A stretch of DNA of 64,000 nt from contig NZ_JAUSXF010000001.1 of assembly GCF_030816475.1 (NCBI RefSeq), positions 3,968,001 through 4,032,000 of the forward strand, given 5' to 3'. This document shows, piece after piece, positions 53,012 to 60,606 of this stretch. Position 1 is the stretch's first letter. Every line of letters starts with the position of its first letter. A program made the translations under genes and the position numbers. The stretch is from Arthrobacter pascens. Its GTDB lineage: Bacteria; Actinomycetota; Actinomycetes; Actinomycetales; Micrococcaceae. The notes under the pieces are model-generated. The model ran no database searches and had not been told where the DNA came from. It was given only the letters and a program-made list of their open reading frames with translations.

Positions 53012-53416
53012 ATGTCTACCTCGAATCCCCGGCACTCCCTGCCCCAGCCGCGGCAGCTCAGGTGCGAGACCTGTGGAACGGAACAGCACCTGACCATCCA
53101 CGCCATCACTGCCATGGGGGCAGCCAACGGCGACCTGGTCACTGTCTCTTACACCTGCAATGACTGCAGGGGGTTCCAGGAACATCTCGCTTACGCGGGC
53201 GATGTGGCCGCTGCCCTGCACCACCTGCCATCGCTGGCCAAGGTCATCATGTTCGGTGACGACTACATCCACTGCGGATTTCCCATGGAAGAAGCCGAAT
53301 TCGAAATCGAACGCCTCTGCTACCGCAGCAGCAGTGTCGGCGGGCTCAGCACAGTCTCACTGCCCACCAGGGTCCTGCGGTGCCGGTGCGGCTTCCAGCT
53401 GGAAGTTCCGGAGTAG
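53012..53416 (+). CDS. Hypothetical protein with zinc-ribbon-like cysteines
   Basis: Start at 53012 (MSTSNPRH) preferred, 134 residues; ATG 52985 is possible. Cysteine pairs CETC (about residue 18), CNDC (about 50) and CRC (about 126) could bind zinc. No known catalytic motif. It lies three bases from the convergent pstB stop, which places it by chance rather than function within the phosphate region. Confidence 0.6.
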   Translation: MSTSNPRHSLPQPRQLRCETCGTEQHLTIHAITAMGAANGDLVTVSYTCNDCRGFQEHLAYAGDVAAALHHLPSLAKVIMFGDDYIHCGFPMEEAEFEIERLCYRSSSVGGLSTVSLPTRVLRCRCGFQLEVPE

Positions 53417-53419
53417 CTC

Positions 53420-54199
53420 CTACCCGAAACGGCCGGAGACATAGTCCTCGGTGGCTTTGACGGTGGGGTTGCTGAAGATGGTGTGAGTGTTGCCGAATTC
53501 GATCAGCTTGCCAGGCTTGCCCGTCCCTGCGATGTTGAAGAAGGCTGTCTTGTCCGAGACACGCGCCGCCTGCTGCATGTTGTGGGTCACGATCACCACC
53601 GTGTACTGGTCCTTGAGCTCGTTGATCAGGTCCTCGATGGCCAGGGTGGAAATCGGATCCAGCGCGGAGCACGGCTCATCCATGAGGATCACCTGCGGTT
53701 CCACGGCAATGGCCCGCGCAATGCAAAGGCGCTGCTGCTGACCGCCGGACAGGCCCGAGCCCGGCTTCTCCAGCCGGTCCTTGACCTCATTCCAAAGGTT
53801 GGCCCCCCGCAGCGAGCGCTCCACCAGCGCGTCAGCCTCGCCCTTGGACATCTTCCGGTTATTCAGCCTCACCCCGGCCAGGACGTTGTCACGGATGGAC
53901 ATGGTGGGGAAGGGGTTGGGCCGCTGGAACACCATGCCGATCTGGGACCGCACTGTCACCGGGTCCACACCGTTTCCGTACAGGTTGTCCCCGTCCAAAA
54001 GCACTTCGCCTTCGACGCGGGCACCGGGCAGGACCTCGTGCATGCGGTTCAGGGTCCGCAGGAAGGTGGACTTTCCGCAACCCGACGGGCCAATGAACGC
54101 CGTGACGGACTTGGCCTCGATGTTGATGGTGACGTCCTCAACGGCCAGGAAATTGCCGTAGTACACGTTCAGGTCCTTGACGTCGATCCGCTTAGACAT
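53420..54199 (-). CDS. pstB: Phosphate ABC transporter ATP-binding protein
   Basis: 259 residues, standard PstB length. Walker [10 protein letters not shown], the Pst-specific [19 protein letters not shown], signature [17 protein letters not shown], Walker [14 protein letters not shown], switch [13 protein letters not shown]. It energises phosphate import by PstA and PstC. Last gene of pstSCAB; a hairpin lies between pstA and this gene. Confidence 0.98.
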   Translation of the reverse strand: MSKRIDVKDLNVYYGNFLAVEDVTINIEAKSVTAFIGPSGCGKSTFLRTLNRMHEVLPGARVEGEVLLDGDNLYGNGVDPVTVRSQIGMVFQRPNPFPTMSIRDNVLAGVRLNNRKMSKGEADALVERSLRGANLWNEVKDRLEKPGSGLSGGQQQRLCIARAIAVEPQVILMDEPCSALDPISTLAIEDLINELKDQYTVVIVTHNMQQAARVSDKTAFFNIAGTGKPGKLIEFGNTHTIFSNPTVKATEDYVSGRFG

Positions 54200-54242
54200 G
54201 ATGTTCCTTCACTTGCTGGGGTAGGTATTGAAGTTTAGGGGG

Positions 54243-54272
54243 CCGGCGGGGCGAACCGGAATGCCCTGCCGG
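54243..54272 (-). other. Intercistronic hairpin between pstA and pstB
   Basis: CCGGCGGGGC (54243-54252) pairs with GCCCTGCCGG (54263-54272) with one G-T pair and a 10-nt loop. There is no T tract; it may stabilise or process the pst mRNA. Confidence 0.5.
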
Positions 54273-54278
54273 GGCTGG

Positions 54279-55391
54279 CTAGCGGCCGGTTTTAGGAGCG
54301 AAAATCCGGGCAATGAGCCGGGCACCGAGATTAAGGATCATCACCAGGATGATCAGGACCAGAGCCGCCCCCCAGGCCCGCTGCGAGGACGGGCCGGGGT
54401 TGGACGGGGACGTGGGGTTCAGGATCTGGGTGTAGATGAACGTCGGGAGGGACGCCATCCAGCCGCCAAACACGTTGTTGTTGATGCTCGTCGCGAAGCC
54501 GGCGGTGACCAGGATGGGCGCCGTCTCGCCGATGACCCGGGCAATGGCCAGGGTGACGCCGGACGCGATGCCGGAGATCGCCGTCGGAATCACTACTTTC
54601 AGGATGGTGCGCCACTTGCGGACGCCCAGGGCGTACGCCGCCTCCCGAAGTTCATTGGGCACAATCTTCAGCATTTCCTCGCTGGAGCGGACCACCACCG
54701 GGATCATCAGGACGGAAAGCGCGACGGCGGCAACGGCGCCGGTTTTGGTGCCCGGCCCCACGACGGCGAAGAAGAACGCCGCGGCGAAGAGGCCCGCCAC
54801 GATAGACGGTATACCTGTCATCACGTCCACGAAGAAAGTGATGGCCCGCGCCAGCCTGCCGTCGTTGCCGTACTCCACCAGGTAGATGGCGGTCAGCAGG
54901 CCCACAGGCACGGAGATAACGGTGGCGAGGAGCGTGATCTGGACGGTGCCCAGGAGCGCATGATAAATACCGCCGACCACCGGTGCGCCGTCTTCAGCCG
55001 CTTTGTTGTCGTAGACGCCGGTCACTCCGTTCATGGAGCTGCTGAGGAATCCGGGTGTGACCAGGCCGGGAACGCCGTTGACCAGCACGGTCCAGATCAC
55101 AGAGACGAGCGGGAGCAGCGCGACCAGGAACGCGCCGAGTACCAGGCAGGTGGCGAGCCTGTCCTTGGCCTTGCGTGATCCCTCGACGGCGGTGCTCCAG
55201 CCGACCAGGCCGGCAGCGAAGAGCAGGGCGGAGAGGACGCCCCAGCCGAAGGCGTTGAAGCCGATCAGGGCCAGGACGGCTGCGCCGATGATCAGGGCCG
55301 CCGCCAGGACAGCGTACGGAGCGTATTTGGGCAGCTGGCCCCTCGTGAGGGCCGACCTCTTGCTGCGAACGGGAGTGAGGGTGGAGGTCAT
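54279..55391 (-). CDS. pstA: Phosphate ABC transporter permease PstA
   Basis: 370 residues, longer than many PstA because of an N-terminal region with two extra hydrophobic stretches. The permease core has YLVEYGNDGRLARAITFFVD (read in parts), GIPSIVAGLF, LREAAYALGVRKWRTILKVVIPTAISGI (EAA loop) and GETAPILVTAG. Start codon lies directly after the pstC stop, so the two are cotranslated. Confidence 0.96.
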   Translation of the reverse strand: MTSTLTPVRSKRSALTRGQLPKYAPYAVLAAALIIGAAVLALIGFNAFGWGVLSALLFAAGLVGWSTAVEGSRKAKDRLATCLVLGAFLVALLPLVSVIWTVLVNGVPGLVTPGFLSSSMNGVTGVYDNKAAEDGAPVVGGIYHALLGTVQITLLATVISVPVGLLTAIYLVEYGNDGRLARAITFFVDVMTGIPSIVAGLFAAAFFFAVVGPGTKTGAVAAVALSVLMIPVVVRSSEEMLKIVPNELREAAYALGVRKWRTILKVVIPTAISGIASGVTLAIARVIGETAPILVTAGFATSINNNVFGGWMASLPTFIYTQILNPTSPSNPGPSSQRAWGAALVLIILVMILNLGARLIARIFAPKTGR

Positions 55392-56354
55392 TTAGTTGGC
55401 TCCCGAGAATTCTTTGTGCCGGGTGATGATCCAGCGGGCGATCATGTTCACGCCCAGGGTGATGACGAACAGGACCAGGCCGGCAGCGATCAGCGTGCTG
55501 ACCTTGAGGCCGCTGGCTTCGGGGAAGTTGAGGGCGATTTCAGCGGCGATGGTCTGGTTGCCGGACTGGATCAGGCTCGCGGTGAGGACCCCGGAGGACA
55601 GGACAAGGGCCACGGCCATGGTTTCGCCGAGCGCACGGCCCAGTCCCAGCATGATGGCGCTGATGATGCCCGGGCGGCCGAACGGCAGGACGGCCATCCT
55701 GATCATTTCCCACCTGGTGGCTCCCAGTGCGAGCGCGGCTTCCTCGTGGAGCTTGGGCGTCTGCAGGAAGATTTCACGGCTCAGGGACGTGATGATGGGC
55801 AGGACCATGACGGAAAGCACGATGCCGGCGGTGAGGATGGTCTTGCCGGTAGCGGAGGCCGGGCCCTGGAAGATGGGCAGCCAGCCCATGTTCCCGGCCA
55901 GCCAGTTGTAGGCCGGTGAGATTTCCCGGGCCAGGAACGCGGCACCCCACGCGCCGTAAACCACGGACGGGATGGCGGCAAGGAGGTCCACCAGATAGCC
56001 CAGCCCTGCCGCGAGCTGCCTCGGCGCGTAATGCGAAATGAACAATGCCACCCCGATCGCGACGGGCGTGGCGACCACCAGCGCAATGATCGCTGCGATG
56101 AGGGTGCCAATGACGATGGGCCAGATGTAGGGGAAGAAACCCGCCCCGCCCTGGATCTTGTCCGCCGGAGCGGTCAGTGCCGGGATGGCCTGGACCACAA
56201 GGAACAGGGCGACGCCGAACAGGACGGCCAGGATGAGGCATCCGGCGGCCAGGGCGGCGCCGGAGAAGATCTTGTCCCCGGCGCGGCCGGCGCCCTGGGG
56301 ACTTCTCAGCGAGGTGGCGGTCATTCCAGACCCTTCGGTTGTGGTGGTGCTCAA
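55392..56354 (-). CDS. pstC: Phosphate ABC transporter permease PstC
   Basis: 320 residues from TTG 56354; ATG 56324 (MTATSLRS) is an equally plausible start, as no strong ribosome site decides. Six or more membrane segments, AIPSVVYGAWGAAFLA, EEAALALGATRWEMIRMAVLP (EAA loop) and GLGRALGETMAVALVL are typical. A strong hairpin separates it from pstS. Confidence 0.95.
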   Translation of the reverse strand: MSTTTTEGSGMTATSLRSPQGAGRAGDKIFSGAALAAGCLILAVLFGVALFLVVQAIPALTAPADKIQGGAGFFPYIWPIVIGTLIAAIIALVVATPVAIGVALFISHYAPRQLAAGLGYLVDLLAAIPSVVYGAWGAAFLAREISPAYNWLAGNMGWLPIFQGPASATGKTILTAGIVLSVMVLPIITSLSREIFLQTPKLHEEAALALGATRWEMIRMAVLPFGRPGIISAIMLGLGRALGETMAVALVLSSGVLTASLIQSGNQTIAAEIALNFPEASGLKVSTLIAAGLVLFVITLGVNMIARWIITRHKEFSGAN

Positions 56355-56383
56355 AATGTGGTGGTCCTCAAAAGCCGGGCAAT

Positions 56384-56427
56384 GCCGAGTTCCCCGCTCC
56401 GCCTTGCGGCAGGGCGGGGAACTCGGC
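56384..56427 (-). terminator. 14-bp hairpin between pstS and pstC
   Basis: GCCGAGTTCCCCGC (56384-56397) pairs perfectly with GCGGGGAACTCGGC (56414-56427), with a small GCC/GGC stem in the loop. It probably attenuates transcription so that the binding protein is made in excess over the membrane subunits. Confidence 0.75.
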
Positions 56428-56440
56428 TCAGGGACAGGTA

Positions 56441-57562
56441 CTAGGACTTGACCTTGATGGATTCAATGGCCTTCACGGCCTTGGCGGCGAGGGCCGAAGA
56501 CAGCGGGGCGGACTTCGCCGAGTCCGCGGCCGCCTTCTGGCCGGCGTCGGAAACTACGTAGTTCTCGAAAGCCTTCACGAGGTCAACGGTTTCCTGGCTG
56601 GCGTACGTGGTGCAGACCACGTGGTAGGAAACCAGGACCACCGGGTATGCGCCGGAAGCCGTGGTCTTGCGGTCCAGCTTGATGGACAGATCGTTGGCAG
56701 GACGGCCGTCAACGGGCTTGCCCGCATCGACAGCCTTGGCTGCCGCGTCGGCGGAGATCTTGGTGAAGGAATCGCCCACCTTGATCTGTGCAACACCGAG
56801 CTTGCCGCTGACTGCCGAGTCATCGGCGTAGGTCACGGCGCCGGGGGTGTCCGTCACGGTCTTGACGACGCCGGACGTTCCCTTGGCGTTTTCGCCCTGG
56901 AGGGACGCCGGCCAGACACCGGCGGACTTGTCGGTCCAGACCTCGGGAGCCGCTGCTGCCAGGTAGTCGGTGAAGTTGCTGGTGGTACCCGAATCGTCCG
57001 AGCGGTTAACCGGGGTGACCTTGGTGTCAGGGAGGGTGACGCCCGGGTTCAGGGCTGCGATGGCGGGATCATTCCACTTGACGATGGTGCCGCGGAAGAT
57101 CTTCGCCACGGTGGTGGCATCCAGCTTCAGCTCGGTCAGGCCCGGGAGGTTGAACGCAACGGCGATCGGGGAAATGTAGACGGGGATGTTGATGGCACCG
57201 TCAGGGCCACACTTGTCCTTGGAGCTGGTGAGCTCTGCGTCCGAGAGGTAGGCATCGGAGCCGGCGAACTGGGCGGAGCCGTCGAGGATCGCCTTGCGGC
57301 CTGCACCGGAACCGTCCGGGGAGTACTGGACAGTGGCGCCCTGGTTGGCGGAGGCGAAGCTGGTCTTCCATGCATCCATGGCCGCGCCCTGCGCGGATGA
57401 CCCAATGCCCGTGAGCGTGCCGGTGACCTTCGGGCCGGCAGAAGTCTGGTTGCCGGCAGGCGTGGTGCCCGTGGCGTTGTCTGAACCGCAGGCGGTCAGC
57501 GCAAGAGCGCCGGCTGCGATGACAGCGATAGCCGCGTGGCGGCCAAAGCGGAGTGCCTTCAC
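56441..57562 (-). CDS. pstS: Phosphate ABC transporter substrate-binding lipoprotein
   Basis: 373 residues from GTG 57562 with GGAAGGGG upstream. Lipoprotein signal AIAVIAAGALALTACGSD. Phosphate-binding features: TLTGIGSSAQGAAMDAW, YSPDGSGAGRKAIL, FAGSDAYLSD, VNRSDDSGTTSNFTDYL (the SGT loop) and YPVVLVSYHVVC. It binds phosphate outside the membrane and delivers it to PstCA. A PHO-box-like sequence lies about 120-140 bases upstream. Confidence 0.97.
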   Translation of the reverse strand: MKALRFGRHAAIAVIAAGALALTACGSDNATGTTPAGNQTSAGPKVTGTLTGIGSSAQGAAMDAWKTSFASANQGATVQYSPDGSGAGRKAILDGSAQFAGSDAYLSDAELTSSKDKCGPDGAINIPVYISPIAVAFNLPGLTELKLDATTVAKIFRGTIVKWNDPAIAALNPGVTLPDTKVTPVNRSDDSGTTSNFTDYLAAAAPEVWTDKSAGVWPASLQGENAKGTSGVVKTVTDTPGAVTYADDSAVSGKLGVAQIKVGDSFTKISADAAAKAVDAGKPVDGRPANDLSIKLDRKTTASGAYPVVLVSYHVVCTTYASQETVDLVKAFENYVVSDAGQKAAADSAKSAPLSSALAAKAVKAIESIKVKS

Positions 57563-57674
57563 TAGATGTACCCCTTCCAGGGTTATTCAGGTGCGGGCAG
57601 GGCCGGAGACGCCCTGCAGCGCGATGCGTACGTTGTGTACCTCCACTGAAGTTATGGGCTGCAGGTAACGGGAC

Positions 57675-57703
57675 TGGCTGTCCAAAGTGAACAGGAAATT
57701 AAC
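57675..57703 (-). promoter_or_regulatory. Candidate PHO box upstream of pstS
   Basis: Read on the minus strand, GTTAATTTCCT and GTTCACTTTGG (57682-57703) are two adjacent 11-base units, the spacing of actinobacterial PHO boxes (GTTCACC plus four). The following ACAGCCA extends the motif shared with the DUF47-Pit region. Binding by a PhoP-type regulator is inferred. Confidence 0.5.
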
Positions 57704-57795
57704 GACGGCGGCATATTTGCTTACATCTGCTGCGTCACCATTGCGCACATCACATGACCCGCCTTAGTGCATGGCCTGTGAATAGACTGGAACGC

Positions 57796-58923
57796 ATGGC
57801 CGCCACAGCAGGACTCTCCGCAAGTAGACGTTTCCTGCGCGGCCGCATCCGCACCGGCCTGATCCGGAGCCGGAATTCGCTGGTCCCGGCCATCCAGATG
57901 ACCCTGTGCGCGGTGGGTGCCTACGCCTTCGCTGAGTACGTGCTGGGGCATTCCGGCCCCCTGTTTGCGGCCACCTCGTCCCTGATTGCGCTGGGTTTCT
58001 CGCGGGATCCGCGCCTGCGCCGGGTGGTGGAGGTGGGCCTGGGCTGCACTATCGGCATCGCGGTGGGTGACCTCCTGCTCCACTGGCTGGGCAGCGGGAT
58101 CTGGCAGGCCGCCGTCGTGCTTCTGTTCTCCATCCTGCTGGCCCGTTTCCTGGACAGCGGCACCATCTTCACCACCCAGCTGGGGCTGCAGTCCCTCCTG
58201 GTGGTGCTGCTGCCGGCGCCCGCCGGCGGTCCTTTCACGCGGAGCATCGATGCGGTGGTGGGCGGCCTCTGCGCCCTGCTGGTGACCATCCTGATTCCCA
58301 AGGACCCGCGCCGGGAGCCGCGCAAGGACGTCCAGAAGCTGCTCCATGAACTCGCCGAGGTGCTCCGGGAATGCGCCACTGCGCTGAGCGACAGCGATTC
58401 GACCCAGGCGTGGCATGCGCTGATCCGGGGCAGGAATTGCCAGCCCCTGGTCGACTCCATGCGGCAGTCGCTGCGTGCCTCGGGTGAGGTGGCTACGCTC
58501 TCGCCGGCCTACCGCCGGCACAGGGATGAGCTGGACCGGCTGGAACAGTCGCTGGATTTCATCGACCTGGCATTGCGCAACAGCCGTGTATTTGCGCGCC
58601 GCCTTACCAGTGCCATCAACCACGCAGCGCTCTCTGACGAGGCCACGGAGAACATGGCGGAGGTTCTGCAGGAGACCGCCGCCGCCATTGACGAACTTTC
58701 CCTGGGCCTGGCCGAGTCGCACGACGGCGTGCGGCGCGCGCATCTCCGGACGGCCAAGCAGGACCTGACCGGCATAGCGTTGCGGTTGCACCCGAAATTG
58801 CTGGAGGTGCAGCGGCTGGAGGGAGAGACCGTGGTGATGCTGTTCAGGCCGCTCATGGTGGACCTGCTCGAGGCCACGGGGATGGATTCGCGCGAGGCCA
58901 GGGACGTGCTGCCCGCGCTGTAG
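57796..58923 (+). CDS. FUSC family membrane protein
   Basis: Start at 57796 (MAATAGLS): TAGACT (57783-57788) ends seven bases before the ATG, a leaderless pattern. 375 residues. The N-terminal half has about five membrane helices (MTLCAVGAYAFAEYVLG, LFAATSSLIALGFSRDPRLRRVVEV in parts, AVVLLFSILLARFLDSG, DAVVGGLCALLVTILIP) of the fusaric acid resistance/aromatic acid exporter type; the C-terminal half is a cytoplasmic helical domain. It may export aromatic compounds; substrate unknown. Divergent from pstS. Confidence 0.8.
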   Translation: MAATAGLSASRRFLRGRIRTGLIRSRNSLVPAIQMTLCAVGAYAFAEYVLGHSGPLFAATSSLIALGFSRDPRLRRVVEVGLGCTIGIAVGDLLLHWLGSGIWQAAVVLLFSILLARFLDSGTIFTTQLGLQSLLVVLLPAPAGGPFTRSIDAVVGGLCALLVTILIPKDPRREPRKDVQKLLHELAEVLRECATALSDSDSTQAWHALIRGRNCQPLVDSMRQSLRASGEVATLSPAYRRHRDELDRLEQSLDFIDLALRNSRVFARRLTSAINHAALSDEATENMAEVLQETAAAIDELSLGLAESHDGVRRAHLRTAKQDLTGIALRLHPKLLEVQRLEGETVVMLFRPLMVDLLEATGMDSREARDVLPAL

Positions 58924-58958
58924 CTCCTGCGGCTGGGCCCACGCCCGCAGGGTTCCCT

Positions 58959-59038
58959 GGCCTGAGCCTGCGAAGGCTGGGAGCCGGCCTGAGCCTGCGA
59001 AGGCTGGGAGCCGGTGGGGACTTGCGAGGTTAGGGTGC
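58959..59038. repeat. 27-bp tandem repeat upstream of radA, two perfect copies and one diverged
   Basis: Units at 58959-58985 and 58986-59012 are identical and contain GAGCCTGCGAAGGCTGGGAG; 59013-59038 is a diverged third (GACTTGCGAGGTTAGGGTGCC). The core resembles GAGCTTGCGAGGATTGGGAG inside the palindromic element in ureD, so these may be parts of one dispersed repeat family. Confidence 0.8.
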
Positions 59039-59079
59039 CGGCGGGGAGAATGTCCGGCCCCGCCACTAGGGTGGAACCC

Positions 59080-60453
59080 ATGGCAACAAAGACTTCCCGG
59101 GCAGCCAAGGCGCCGGCCTACAAGTGCGCCGAATGCGGCTGGACCGCTGTCAAGTGGGTGGGGCGCTGCGGCGAGTGCCAGGCCTGGGGCACCGTCGAGG
59201 AAACTGGCGCCGCAGTTGCGCGCACGACGGCGGCAACAACAGTTCTGGAGCCGGCCCGCCGGATTGCCGAGGTGGACGCCACCTCGGCGGCGTTCCTGCC
59301 CACAGGCGTTGATGAGCTGGACCGTGTACTCGGTGGCGGCCTGGTGCCGGGCGCTGTCATCCTGCTGGCCGGCGAGCCCGGCGTCGGCAAGTCAACACTG
59401 CTGCTGGACGTGGCCGCCAAATTCGCCCGCACCGCCCAGGACGTCCTCTACGTCACCGGCGAGGAGTCCGCTGCGCAGGTGAAGCTCCGCGCTGAACGGA
59501 TCGACGCCGTCGCGGATTCCCTGTACCTGTCCGCCGAAACGGATCTGGGGCAGGCACTGGGACAAGTCGAGAAAATCGAACCGCGGCTGCTCATCGTGGA
59601 CTCGGTGCAGACCCTCAGCAGCGCCGATGTGGACGGCAGCGCCGGTGGTGTTTCGCAGGTCCGGGAGGTGGCCGCGTCCATCATCGCTGCAGCTAAACGC
59701 CGGAACATGACCACCCTGCTGGTGGGGCACGTGACCAAGGACGGATCCATCGCGGGCCCGCGGCTGCTGGAGCACCTCGTGGATGTGGTGTGCCAGTTCG
59801 AGGGCGAGCGGCATTCGCGGCTTCGGCTGCTGCGGGCAGTCAAGAACCGATACGGACCAACGGATGACGTCGGCTGTTTTGACCTGAACGAGGACGGCAT
59901 CCTTGGCCTGGCGGATCCCAGCGGGCTCTTTGTCAGCCGTACCAAGGATCCCGTCTCCGGCACGTGCATCACGGTGACCATGGAAGGCCGCCGGCCGCTG
60001 CTGGCTGAGGTGCAGTCCCTGCTGGCAGAAAGCCCCAACTCGCAACCGCGCCGGGCCACCAGCGGCCTGGACAGCTCCCGGGTGTCCATGCTGCTGGCCG
60101 TGCTCCAGCAGCGGGCCGGCTGCCTGTTGCACAAGGATGATTCCTACGTGGCGACGGTGGGCGGCGTCAAGCTCAGTGAACCAGCAACTGACCTCGCCGT
60201 GGCCCTTGCCGTGGCTTCGGCCAAGGCCAGGAAGCCGCTGCCCGTCCGCCTGATCGCCTTCGGCGAGGTAGGCCTGGCGGGAGAGGTCCGCCCCGTTCCC
60301 GGCATCAACCAGCGGATCCAGGAAGCTCACCGGCTGGGATTCACGCACGCGGTGGTTCCGGCCAGCCACAACGGCCCCGGTCCGGTGCCTGCCGGCTTCA
60401 GCGTGCGGGAAGTGGAACACCTCACGGAAGCGTTGAGCCTGCTGATCGGATAG
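59080..60453 (+). CDS. radA: DNA repair protein RadA (Sms)
   Basis: Start at 59080 (MATKTSRA): TAGGGT (59067-59072) ends seven bases upstream, again a leaderless pattern. 457 residues. N-terminal zinc finger CAECGWTAVKWVGRCGEC, RecA-like core with GGLVPGAVILLAGEPGVGKST, Walker B LLIVDSVQTL, the RadA-specific VKNRYG motif, and a C-terminal Lon-like domain (DLAVALAVASA, GEVGLAGEVRPV). It is a branch-migration helicase in homologous recombination. Confidence 0.97.
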   Translation: MATKTSRAAKAPAYKCAECGWTAVKWVGRCGECQAWGTVEETGAAVARTTAATTVLEPARRIAEVDATSAAFLPTGVDELDRVLGGGLVPGAVILLAGEPGVGKSTLLLDVAAKFARTAQDVLYVTGEESAAQVKLRAERIDAVADSLYLSAETDLGQALGQVEKIEPRLLIVDSVQTLSSADVDGSAGGVSQVREVAASIIAAAKRRNMTTLLVGHVTKDGSIAGPRLLEHLVDVVCQFEGERHSRLRLLRAVKNRYGPTDDVGCFDLNEDGILGLADPSGLFVSRTKDPVSGTCITVTMEGRRPLLAEVQSLLAESPNSQPRRATSGLDSSRVSMLLAVLQQRAGCLLHKDDSYVATVGGVKLSEPATDLAVALAVASAKARKPLPVRLIAFGEVGLAGEVRPVPGINQRIQEAHRLGFTHAVVPASHNGPGPVPAGFSVREVEHLTEALSLLIG

Positions 60454-60606
60454 CGGCTGAGTCAGCGCCGTAACAGCAGGCCAAGGGGCTCTGGCACACG
60501 GGATCAAGCGGGAGTAGCGTCGGTCAGAGAATGTTGTGGCTGGTGGATGCAGCCGCATTTTCCCAGGGCCAGGGCCGCTGGCCCTCGTCTGTTGAAGGAG
60601 CCAGTT

